Source: Colletes latitarsis
Taxonomy: Eukaryota; Arthropoda; Insecta; Hymenoptera; Colletidae
Assembly: GCF_051014445.1 (NCBI RefSeq)
Contig: NC_135136.1
Location: forward strand, 41,922,001-41,986,000
Length of the DNA: 64,000 nucleotides
Reading direction: 5' to 3'
Below are positions 25,380-37,900 of this stretch, piece by piece. Position numbers and translations under genes: made by a program. Numbering within the stretch: position 1 is the stretch's first letter; every line of letters starts with the position of its first letter. A model generated the notes under the pieces. The model was given only the letters and a program-made list of their open reading frames with translations, did not search any database and was not told the DNA's origin.

Positions 25380-28300
25380 TTTCCCATCTTTCTCTCCTTT
25401 CTCTAGTAATGCAATATAATTCTACCATTTTTCGGTGAGTGTGTCTCTAGTTCTCTCTCATGCTCTCTCTTCCTTTTTCACTCTAAATTCTCTCACACTG
25501 TTTCACTCGTTCATTCGCTATCTTCCCTCTGTTCGCGTATATCTACACCTACTTCTTTCTCCTCTCTCTCCGCGCGCGCGCGTTCATCGTTCGTACGATG
25601 AAACCGGAAACACGTCGGAGACTTTTATGCAAGACACGCTTCTGCTTCCACGAATCGACCGTGAGTACCGACCGACAGACGAGTTTATCCGTCGTAGCTC
25701 TCACCGTTGCGATCTTCGTAAAATCCGCCGTAATTATCAACGTTTCCTACACTTCACTTTCTCGAAACGTTTCCTACGTTTCAAGACCGACTTCGTCCAA
25801 AAAATACTTGAACTTTTCGTATCCCTCCCCCTTAGTTAGCCACTTACGCGCATCGCAATAACCTGTGACTAGTTTAATTTTGAACTCGACGTACCTGTGA
25901 TCTAAGACGCTGATAACACGCGTGTCAGAAGTTCGTCCTAACTTCCAAGACTTCGTTACCTTCGAGCACCTTTCTTCGAATGACGCCTTTCATAGCGACT
26001 TCTTTGTACCTCCAATTGCACTTGAGCTGTGCCAGCATAAAATTCATTTACTCTTCTACACGTTTATCTTCGAAAGCTAGATCCCCTCGAGGATTCGCTT
26101 GGAACGAAATTTCTGCAAAACATTCAACCTCACATTAGAAAATGCACATGACTTCGAGACGAGTGTTCGTTACTTCGGATTGCTGATAAACCTACACTGA
26201 TATTAACGCTAATTGTCCGAACTAGAGATAGCAAAGTGTCTGAACGAATTATTTTTGCTTCAAGTAATATTTCACCGAATTAATTACGCTACCTCTCCGT
26301 AGTCACTTTACAATTGTGTTAAGTAATTAATAAAACATCAAGTTAGTTTCGAACCGAAGAGCGATATAACCTCAATGCACGAGAGCTTCGATAACAAAAT
26401 CGTCCTTCGAAATCACTTTCGATTTCTTGTTTGATACTATTGGACGTAGATGAACTCGAACTATGGAATATATTCTAATAATTAACAGACACTTACTCGT
26501 TACATAGGTACATTAAAATTAAACTATCTCATTAAACTGAACACGTGATAGGACGAAAGAATTTACACAATCCGCAAACATCAGTACACCTCGTGGCACT
26601 ACGAAACAAACGCCGGGGAAGTCGAGTCGAGCGACCTCCATTGTTTTCGTGTCGAAATCACGAAGCAATATCTTACGAATACAAATTAGGACGATTAATT
26701 TAAAATTTAAGAGATTAATGACTACAGAGGGTATTTATGTATGTTGGAAATACGACTGCATAGTCGAAAGTCTCGTAAGAAATTCCGGCAACATAGCCAT
26801 GCCCAAAATATATTAATTATTTGTTCCGTGACTCTAGACTTGAAACGAAAAAGTTGTGAAAATAAAAATTTGCCATTTCGTGGCAATCTAGATGAAATAT
26901 TGGTGTTTCTTGTTCGACGAAAAGTCTAAATTATACAATAAAATTGTGTTTCACATTAACCAGATTAAGGCTTATTCGACTAACTGTTACAAATAAGTCG
27001 CTATAGAAAGTTATATGTATATTCAACGTCTATTATTCGAATACAATTCTGCCCACCAACACGCTTTACCTTATTAAACGTAGCTAGATTATTTTCTTAA
27101 ATGTTTCACATGGTTATTTAGGTAGGTATTGTAGTACTCTGGGCGTGTCTCTTAACAATCTTCATGGGGCATGATTTGTTTATGGCATTATAAACACCAA
27201 CAAAGGACTAAACGTTAATCGACACTGACTGAATTTCTCACGACAAAGATTTAGCAACGAATTAACGGTGTTAACGGCCATCTGGTGGCAAATATAGGAA
27301 ACAACACAATTTTTATTTTTACAGACACGGTTGCTTCTCTTTACACTTGCACTTACGAACGGGGAATGAATTGTAACAAATAACCAAATAACGAATAGAA
27401 GATAAATAAATTCTTATTTGTTACTATTCGAATAATCGTTAATAATAATTATTAATACCGTATAAAATATGAACAAGTCCAATGCCTTATTTTTACACAT
27501 TGTTCATCAAACATGATTTTTTGCACATTGAAATTTATTGTACAGAGTTCAGCATGATCTCATTTTCGTTGAAAAATGCTAAAATAAAAATTATTCCCAT
27601 ACCTTTTCCCGCCAACTGGCAAAACATAACCTATTCTTTCGTATTCTCTTCTAAATTTGTTTCTAACAATAGAATATTCACTTCTAATTTGTGCATTCTT
27701 CTAGTCGATTGTTCGTCTCTGGAAGTTGGCCTATTTGCCAAAATTACCAAAGTTTCGTTCCAAGCCGACGTACAGTGTTCCAAAACGTCGAAAAGCTGAT
27801 CAAAATTTCACTTTTTCGTAGCAACAAACATGGTTCAATTGAATTCCAATACAATTAGGTAACGTTTCAAAATATAGGAAGCAATAAACATTAGCACTTG
27901 CCTCGTACAGGGAAACTACGAAGCTCTCTCAGCTAACCTAGTACGTTTAGGAAAGTTCGTAGTGTTCTAGTGTTCGTTATTCTGGTCAAATTTTCGGCGT
28001 TTTCGGACACTGTGCGTTTTGTAAGGGTGTGAGCAGAAGGGACGAACTGGCACTAACTCGGAAGGAAAGGGAGGGAATATATATTGCACGAGCGATTTCT
28101 CTGGTCTGTCGCGAGCGAAAAAACCGGAACATGTGATGCAAGATCGATCGCAAAAATGGCGGGAAGGGCATCGTCGTGGTCGCGTCCGCGGAGAAGAGGA
28201 GAAAGAGAGAAGACGGAAGTCCCTTTTCGTTTGAACAGCTACCGCCTTGTTCGCCTCACGCGTATAAACCGCACACGAGGTAGTATCGGACGAAACTCGT

Positions 28301-29330
28301 TGACTCGTCGACGGCTCGTTCTCGTCGAGATCTCGAAGAGTGGCCGGAAACTAGGAAACGGCTAAAGGACTTCCTTTCGCCTCTTGTTCTGCGGTTCGTC
28401 CGAGGCTATTCAGCAACGATCGCTGGGAACTTTTATTTCTTTTTTTTTCGTCCCGAAGGGGGTTAGACGGGAGGACAGGGTGGAGGAGGGGACGACGCCG
28501 TAATAAAATTATACCAAGGTCTCTCTGCGCTTCCTTCTAACCTGGATACACGCCTCGAGACGAAGCAAACCCTTCGATCCTAGATAAACGGGCACAACTA
28601 CAAGAATAACAACAACAAGCTGTTGCTCTAACCTATTCTGTCTGGTTGCTCGGTCAGCCATGTCGTCCAGAAATATCACCGATCTCGTCTAACTCTTGGA
28701 TATTGCTTTATCCATCCACTACCATGAAATTTGTTCGCTTGTTTACTCCTCGATAATCGAGAGATTACTTCTGGCTATAGAGACGCTGCTAACGATATAT
28801 GTACTTAACAGACCTGGGCACAGTTGAAATAAACGTTTATACAAAATACTATTTCGAATAATGTTATTTTAGTTTTTAAGTACGTCCACGTTATCGTATT
28901 TCATGTGACAACTCTGGCAGAATCAGTCAATGAAATACGTCTAGAAATAATAACCGATTATACGTATTTATAACCTCAAATACACAAGGTGTTGTTTAAT
29001 AAGTTTCGTTGTAACTTTTGCTAGTATATTATAAATCGATACTTCGGTTATTTCCAAATAACGTTGCTGAAAATAAAAAAGGACTGGAACATTATTACAA
29101 ACGGTTATTTCTTTTTGATTTTAAATAAAACTTGCCCAAGTCTGATACTTAATTGTACGTTAAACGATTCTCGGCTAGTCGAATAACATTTCTGAGGCTT
29201 TTAACAGCCCAGGTTTTCATGCTCGATACTGTTTGAGGCTTCTTCTTGGAAGATTGGTCGCCTAATCGATGAACCCTGAGCGTGTCCGATCCTAACCTCA
29301 TCGATACTATTTTTGTATAGTTCTGACAAA

Positions 29331-29530
29331 CAGAGATGGGTAGAATTTTATTCGATTAACAAATTACGAATAGAAATTTTGTAGAGGGTGTTTCAAAATG
29401 ATATATCTCGACTACCATCATGTTCTACTCGTTAAGAGGAACTTTAATATTCGTGTAACAAATAACAGTTACCTATTATTTATTCGTTATTCGAAATTTG
29501 TATCTAGATAAATATTTTGCCCATCTTTGT
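29331..29530. mobile_element. ~200-bp MITE
   Basis: The left end is CAGAGATGGGTAGAATTTTA followed by TTCGATTAACAAATTACGAATA. The reverse complement of the right end (to 29530) reads ACAAAGATGGGCAAAATATT and goes on to TTCGAATAACGAATA. This gives imperfect terminal inverted repeats of about 45 bp with small indels around a ~100-bp centre. Similar single ends (GATGGGCAA...TTATTCGAA type) occur at about 1974, 20547-20577 and 21805, suggesting a family dispersed in this genome. Confidence 0.6.
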
Positions 29531-30537
29531 CCATTAGGCATGATAGGTACATTGTTTACGACCTACGATTCGCCCACTTTATGTTACAAAAACCACTATT
29601 TACGAATTGCAGGGCATAAATTATTAAAAATTACGAGAAAAAATATACAAAAATTATTATTATTACTCATCAATGCTGATGAAATGATCCTTTTGAAAGG
29701 ACACGACTCGCATATCAGGAAGTCTCAAACAGTATCGATTGCAACTTAACTATTCGGTATAGTTTCTTGTTTCCTGCATCTTCGTTAACACTTTGACAGC
29801 CGTTGTCGCGCATACGTGACTTCCCCAGCCAGTTATCGCGTGTGATTTTACTGATATCATCTTGTATCATCACCGTTTAGGTTTGCATCTTATGTTGTAC
29901 GTTCATTATTATCTTGACACTTTTACGTAACGATATTTTTAACACATTAAAGTCCGTATTTATGTATTTGTGCATATTATTAAACTCATGATAAAGTCTA
30001 TTCTTTTTAATGCATTAAAGTCTATTCTCATACACCTTACAATACTGAAGCCTTGATGTGACAGTGTTATTCTTGTTCGTGCTATCTTATCTCCACAAAG
30101 AATGTTTGTATAAACATCTATGTTTGTTTACGTAATTTGTACAATATCTATATTATATATATATATATTACATAATACCATATTATAACACGTAATAATG
30201 TGTAAATGTATAATATGTATATACACAGAAAGAAAGTATTCTACATTTTTCATTTACTTGTAATTGTATACTACAAAAATAAACCAAACAACGTTACTCG
30301 ATTATGTATTAATATTAATTCAAAATTCCATTGTTCGATCACGGAGGCAGTTTTTTAACGAGACACTAATGGTCTGTAACGTATTAATATCATAATGTTC
30401 AACCCCTATATCCTCTATACCATCCTTTAATCTATAAAAATCAGTCGGTCCAAGAAAAGGAGTTTAGAATAATTTGTTTCGAATACCGTTTTCAATTCAT
30501 TCACGTATATTCACTAAAATTTTTAGCTTGTTTGAAT

Positions 30538-30921
30538 CAGGGGTCGGCAATTTATAATCTGAAGCTTCAAAATAAAAAATCGTATCCCCTGATTTGCGAT
30601 GATTTATGATTTTAATAATTATAGTACAAACATTGAATACTATATACAATAAAAATTCATTGCGTTTCTTGCTAAACAAATAATTAAATATCTAAAATAG
30701 ATAGGAAAAAAAGCATTGAGAATTTGAAAGCAAGCTTATTGCTTTTATTATCTCTTTGATTAATGTATAACGTAATTGTAATTTACTAAGTCTCATCACG
30801 GTAGTAGTTTTAAGAACTCAGTCTTATTACTACAACCTTTATTTAATAACTATAATCGGATGTATTGCACGACATTTACTCACTGATATGCCCACTGCCA
30901 CATGGAGTTTGCCGACCTCCG
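30538..30921. mobile_element. Short hAT-like element (CAGGGGTCGGCAA end)
   Basis: CAGGGGTCGGCAA at 30538 is a typical hAT terminal sequence. A degraded inverted partner, TTTGCCGACCTCCG, ends at 30921. The ~384-bp interior has no open frame. The flanking 8-mers (GTTTGAAT and ATGCAAAT) match only partly and fit the hAT nTnnnnAn target pattern, so the boundaries are plausible but eroded. Confidence 0.45.
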
Positions 30922-31659
30922 ATGCAAATCCACAATTCCTAAATATATTCTGTAACGAAAATTTTTGGGATAACAGAGGAAGTATTACCGTCTAGCGGTT
31001 TAAACGATATGCTCTATGTCTATTATCCAAGGACCAAAGATCTCATATTATTTTTATCTGTCAACTCATTGGACATAATTAAATTTTGTTCGGTATTTGA
31101 TCTATACATAAGATGCTAAATGACAAAATTTCGAAAAACTCTTTAAAGGTCGCGTTGGCAGGCAGAAGTCTTCGAGCGAATTGTTTAGCCGTCAAAGCGT
31201 TAAATCGTCGACAAGAAAGTCGATGGTTAAGTACTGACGAGACTCCGAAAATGTCTCTGACGTTGCCACGAAGTAGCTTCGGAACAGAAACTGTCCACCT
31301 AACTGGATCAGTCTCCAAAACATCGCGGAAATCGTTAAAAATAAATTTTCCGGTGGCTGGTCGTCGTCGTTGATCGACGACGGAAGAAATGATCACGCTA
31401 GAATCGTCTAACTTTTGATTTCGTGTTATTGAATCCAATGAGGGGAAGGGGGGAGTACTGTACACAGTTTAAAAACTTCGCTAAGACATCTACAAGGCTC
31501 GTTTAAAAAAATACGTGCCGAGAAAACTCGGTAAAACGATTAATCCAGTCTATCGATCGTTCGTTCGAAAGTTTCGGCCAAAAAAATGGAGCGAGTTTCG
31601 CGTTGTTTCACTGGCTCCCGGCGATGTGTATATATATATTTATATATTTCATTGTCAGT

Positions 31660-31665
31660 TTTATT
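31660..31665 (-). terminator. Candidate polyadenylation signal of eIF5B
   Basis: AATAAA on the minus strand about 280 bp beyond the eIF5B stop at 31946. It is the first canonical signal I found downstream, and no other evidence marks the transcript end. Confidence 0.35.
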
Positions 31666-31945
31666 CGCGAAGGAATATCGTGCGTGCAAAGAAACCCGAA
31701 GCGATCGAGGGATCTCACAGGACGAAGCATGATGGGCGTGTGCGCCGATTATTTGCGGATATCAAACACAACGACAGAGAGATCGAAAACTTCGGCGTGT
31801 ATATTACAAATTGGGAGAACGATCGACAACGATCGGGTACGGATCCAAGGAGGCTCGTCGACTCCTCGATCGCAGATTTCGTCCTGGTGCCAGCATGAAG
31901 GAGCCGTCGTTGGACCCTCCAAGTTTCCGCCGTGGACAGTGAATC

Positions 31946-34900
31946 CTAGAGTATCTGGAAGAGCTTCTTCAGTTCCACCATCAGCTGCCAATCCGTCTTC
32001 ACCAGATCGTCTCTGAAGTACTCTTTGCACGCGTCTATGCTCTGTCTGCTTATCTGTAACGAACGAAGAAAAGCCGTTGCGGTCACATATTAGACCAGAT
32101 CACGTAAACTCGCATGTTTTTATAAATCGATTGTCGTCCACTGTGCACGGAAACGCAGACGAATCTTTTTTCCCCCCAGTGACTATTTAATAATATGGAA
32201 ACGACAGAATGAAATGTAAATAAAAAGCTAGCGTAGGACAGAGCCAGTTACTCCGCAAAAGTGTGGAGATTAAAACGAGACAGGAAAATTGTCAGCGCGC
32301 CAGGTCGGAATTAGGAAGACCGCTTCACGCTTTAATCGTCCTCCTCGGCTAGGAATAATTTCCTTGAATCGGTTTTCGCGAGGACAGGCGCATGCTCGCG
32401 CACACGGTCCATTCACTAACGTAACGCTTTACAACTGTTTCCGCCCCCACTCCCGGCCGGAAGTCCCGTTTCATTCATGGATCGGTCACAATGGTGGTTT
32501 TACGCGGCTATTGAGGACGCCTGCCTCCCGCCACGCCCCTGCTACTTCTCCCTCCCCCTCTCATTCTCACTCCCTCTCTCCCATCCTTTCGCGTTCTCTC
32601 TTCCACTCGGACACATCCACACAAACACACATACACATCTGGGCAGCTCTCCCTCCGTACAATTCTTTGCCTATCCTGCTCTCTCTCTCATCCCTCTTAT
32701 CGTAGTTCTCTCTTACTCTAGCCTCTATCTGCGCAACATTGCACGATCAGCAGAAGAGGGTCCTCCTCGTGGAACCTTTGCAGACGTTTTACTATATAGC
32801 CAGACGATCTCACCGACGAGTTCGATACTTTCGTTGCTACACTCCGCAACAAAATGACAGGACATCCCCTCGAACCGTAAAGGCTGAATCTTTAAGAGAC
32901 TCTGCATGATCCAAAACGTAGCAAGGAAAGACACCGTCGCCTTACGGTTTTCGATCGAATGGAAACAAAAATCGGTAGCCAACACCAAGATGGAGGCGAA
33001 TGGAAACGTCGACGTGGTCGGAGAACGCGCGAAATCGTCGCTCTACAAATCATCGTGGGAACAAGATGATTCCAGAGAATCGATTCTACGAAGCGAACGG
33101 TAACGACGACTTCCGCTCGCCACGGGAACACACAAAGATGCCGAAGCCCTGCACGCATAAAGGCCGTAGAGTGTGCGTGCACAACCGGAAAGCGCGGATA
33201 GACGCGGGAGGAAAAGAAGAGTTGACACAGTTAAACACCGAACTCGTGGAAGAGTCCAGCGTACGCTACCCAGGGCAAACAATGGCCCACTGTCGATCTT
33301 GTTAGACCGAATCGTTGATCGATACGATCAGGAAACGCGTTCCACGAATATTCGGTTCCAACGCAAGCGCTATTTCCTATTAGAATAATAATAGTTTTTT
33401 TATAATGTTGCATGAGAGAATTCTGTGTCTCGATCTACATTCACGGTTACTGGATCCGGTGGATCGTAGTGTGCGCGTGGAACGAAATGCGTTGAACATC
33501 CTATTTACGCTTCCGTCGAAGTATGCGGCTCGTCGATCCGTAGTCGATATCCAAAGCGGAAGGCGGAAAAGAAAGAGGCGAGGGGAGGGGAAACGAGAAA
33601 GGAACGAAGGTTCTGCGAAGAGCGGAAGTCGATGGTGGACGCCTGATCGTTGCCGGATGTGCATCTTCCTTTTTCGACCAGAGTCTCGCATACTAATAGG
33701 GATCGTTTCCGTCTCGCTAGCCACTGATTTTGATGAAATTGCAAAGCTATGCGAATCGACCAACGAGGGGAAGAGCGAGGAGGGCAAAACGCGTAGTTTT
33801 CCATCGGAATTTCATCAAGGACCACCTGTCGATCGAATTCCTTCGAAGCAGCTGTGAGCTCCTCCGAAACGCTGAAACGTTTGCCTCTCCTATTCGTTAC
33901 GCCTCCTTTATTCCTCGTGCTTTGTTTCACGACGAAACGTTGCTATTTACGTTGCCATTTTACGCGGTACGTCCGGTTTAAGCGGAACGACCCATTATCG
34001 CAACGGAAATTAATCTCTAAAGCATAGAATTCGTTGAGAGAAACGCAATCTTTGCATCCGTTACAACGACTACGACAAATCGAATAAACCTACCTTGCTG
34101 ACGACGAAATCCTTCTCGTCGAAGTGACGACCAAACATCTTAGGCGCTTCTCCAGGTATCGGCTCGATTTTCACGCACACCTCTTGACCCTTTCTCGCAG
34201 ACTCCACGGATTTATGGTTGTACTCTATACTCGTGACCAGGCCCAGCTCCACGAACTGTAAAAACAAAACGAAAAATTTGTTAGGCAGATCTCTAACGTT
34301 ACCACAGGATCGGTAAGGTAGATCTAACTATTCGGTCGGTAAGGTTGATTTACTCTGTCGGCTAAGTAGATCTTTCTTCGCAACGTTTAATCTATCAACT
34401 CTGCCATTTTTTCTACGGTTGCAAACATTGGCTAAGAGTCGAAAAATCAGTAACGCCGCTGCTACAAAGGTCTACCTCTCAGGTATCAACCTAAAGTAAT
34501 CCGACGATACGTTTTCGCCGCGAATACCGAGGATCGTTGGACCGAGTAGGCAGATACGCGGGCACGTAGGTTGCTGGATCTTGTGGGCCGACGTACACGG
34601 AGTGTCCTCGAAGTTTTTCGAACATTTTCACCTCCGAGCACGAGCCACGAAACCTCGACGGGCTGATCTTGCGAAGAACGATAATATTCCTCGTCGAATC
34701 CGCGCGAAAATTCGAGGAAAACCGACGGGGCTATCCGGTGGCTCGATTCGAGCAGATCGGATCTTCGAATTTAGGAGCACCCTGTAGAGCAACGCACAGA
34801 GACAAGAAAGCTCGAGCATGTCGTTTAGAGTCTTGTTATTGCCGTAACACACCTGCAGCTGCAAGAGCGCCAAGTGGGCGATAAACCCGGACGCGACTTT

Positions 34901-37900
34901 GCACGTAGACACGCGTAGACCGCCACTTTATCTTTCGAAAGGACGACTGTAATTAGTGATTCTATTTCTCTGAGACTCTGTTCCCACCCTCGAGGTATCT
35001 AAATTATAACGTTCTTTAAAAGAATTTATTAACGTTATAATAAAAGAATTCGACAGAGAAACTCCAGTTGCCCGATGAAGTTTCGACGGAACTCGTACGC
35101 TCGACTCCGTCGCTAATCATTGCCCAAACAAAGGTGGGAGAAGAATTTACCTTACGGAATAGAGCGGTGGGAGGTTTCTCGAGCCAATTCTTTCATCGGT
35201 TTCAACTATACAGTCTTCGTTTCTAAGAAGGACCGTTGACTCTTTAGCGGGAAAATAAGAAAGGGTATTGACAAACTGACAGCAAACTGATCGACGTCGC
35301 GCGAAGCAGAAGCACGGTGTCGATCGATGGACAATGACCGGTCGAATATGCCCGGCAGTGTGTGTTTCAAAACCCACGCCGAAAGAGCAATATGCCCACA
35401 CGATCGCGTTTGTAGCCGGCTCGAGACGAACCTCGCTGGTTCGTCCCCTTAACGTTTTCTCGTCTCCCGTATTCTCCCTGTTCCTCTCTGCCTCGTTACT
35501 TTTATGGTGCTGCGATCGTCCGATTTTCGACACTCTCCGCCGGAGTCTCACCTGACAACATTACCATATATACATAATTGCACCGAGCCCCGAGAAAGTG
35601 CGTCTTACTTTTCTTTCTTCCTTTTTAACCCTTATATGGACAACAAAAAATCAAGATTCGTAAGCGCTATCGTAGATACAGTAAAAAGTATCCAAACTTA
35701 AATGACTGAAAGAAAGAGTTGGTCGTCCCCAGAAGACGACATTAACAAATTACGTAAGTATATTTTATATCTTGACAACGAAAGGACAGCTCGAATCGAT
35801 CGCAGAGTTTTTAGCTTCGTCGTTCCACGAGCGACGTTTAATTTTCAATTTGTGAATTATTTCACCCTTCGGTTTAATCATTCTACGTGGTCCGCTCTCC
35901 CTTTTTTGTTAAACGTTTCCTCGCTCCGTCCGTTATCTCTTGGCGATACGCTGATACTCGGTACCGGTAGCGAACTACGCCACTGATGAATACCGACGTT
36001 TGTCGCCCGATATATCCGGTGATTAGCGTCACTCTTCCCGTCCGGAAGAGAGCACTCGACCGGGTACATAAAAATATTTGCTTCCTGTATTAATTAGGCT
36101 CTTAAAGGCATAATATATTAAGCTGTTATGATCGATGGAAGTCTGACAAAGAGATCTATCGAGGCGAATCAACTAATCTTCAAAAGATCTATTTGGCTGT
36201 CGGCGCGACCCTACGTCCGTACCATTCGTGTTCAAATATAGAAAATCTCTTTTCATCGAGACTACTAGAAAGAAACAAAAATATAATTCTATATTTATTT
36301 GATCAATTCACAGTTCCTCCTATTTATTGAATTACCAGTGAACAAAATCATTATGCGCGATAACACGCGTTCGCGAGACATTAATCAAGGGAATTCTTTT
36401 TACGCTACACAACGAAGCAATTAGCAAATTGTAAGCAACTATGTTACGTTTATTCTACAGGCAATATAGCCGGATTTCCGTATCCTTATCTCCTTATTAT
36501 CTAATCTACATTCTAATCGCATTCTTATTATTCCCTGTGGCTACGAATAACGTCGGACGTCGTTACGAGTATTAGTAGAGCATTAATACTATATTATTAT
36601 TAAGGCTATGTTACGATCCCTGTTTTGCTCCATTTTTGTATCGTTTATAGTTTCTAAAATGCTGTCGATCTTTAAGCGAGGGAATTAGCACGGTCTTGCT
36701 GGTTGCAGCCTGATTCCCTTGTTTACTGTCGCCCAAGAAACGTGCCACGGAACACACACCCGACCGGATTCGAGAGCAGACATCGTTCTGAATGGATCTA
36801 AGTTTAGTAAAGCGACTCGAAGCCAACGCAACCGACGTTACTCGAAGAACGCGTATCGCGAGTCAACGATAGAGAAACGTGAACAGAACTGTTGTGCCTT
36901 ATGGTCGAGCCAGAGAGGATATTTGAAATAAAATTATGCCCTGGCAATTTATGTTGCGCTAACAGCGTGGACTCAACAGTACCGACGATCCTTCCCGCAA
37001 CAATTATGATCGACGGGCGATCCTCGAGATCGAGAGCAACCCTATTCTAATGTAAAATATACGATAAAACAGTTGAATACTAGCTGGTGTAAGGGGTGGA
37101 TTTTTGGCACGTGTACGCGCGTTGTTCGCAGGGAAAAGGTTAATTGAAATATCAGTCAAGTGCATAGTTCGCGACGAGACAACCGTGACGAGCAGGATAA
37201 CTCGGGACCGTTTCTTCCGTCGGTGAAGCGTGGGCCCTCGATTCGAGGGGCTTTTAATCGTAGATCGTGTTTTCCAAGGGAACGGAGTATCTCCGGGGCG
37301 AGCTGGTATTTCACGTAGGTTTGAAAATACTCGCGGTATCCGCTGGAGCGGAGAGAGACAGAGAATGGAGAGAACGCCGCACAAATCTCAATTTGTGCAT
37401 GCACTCAAAGCAGCGAGCCACGCCGACGACGGTTGGCTGTTAGCCGCTCAGGCTCGTACAAACTATAAAGCTTTCTAAATCGGTGCGGCACACGAAAATA
37501 GACTTCCGGTTCCCGTCTCGCGCGTTCGCTTGCCGCGCCGCGTCTGCTACCGAGTATGCCAACACCCCGACCCTCTTTCCGTCTCTTCTTCCTCCCGCTT
37601 TCCCCTATCGCCCTACTCTTCTTCCTTTCTTTGCTCTTCCACGGAAATCCATCTGAACCTGAGACACGTGGAAATCAACACCCCCTCGGAGAACAACCCT
37701 CCCCCGACAGAACTGACCTTTTTTGCATTTATCCGACCAAACGACGAATTAACCCTTGTGCCAATAACAGGGTAACCTCGAACACCCTTTCCCACAGTTC
37801 CCCTGCTGAGAGTCTTGATTACTCGAACCCACGAAAACGGACGCGTTAAGAAACGTCTAGAGAAACTATTAGAAAAAGAGTTCTAATAAGGAAATGAAGC

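Larger units (their letters stand above)
24594..31659. other. Intergenic DNA downstream of eIF5B, no gene recognised
   Basis: Mostly AT-rich, including the MITE at 29.3 kb, a hAT-like element at 30.5 kb, TA microsatellites and a GC-richer patch at 28.1-28.5 kb. That patch has an ATG in good context (AAAAATGGCGGG), but the open frame is short and basic without a recognisable domain. Confidence 0.5.

Noticed and set aside
28084..28365. Open frame with AAAAATGGCGGG start context on the plus strand
   Set aside because: Short, basic and without a recognisable domain or a clear downstream splice partner. It could at most be a 5' exon of an unknown transcript.
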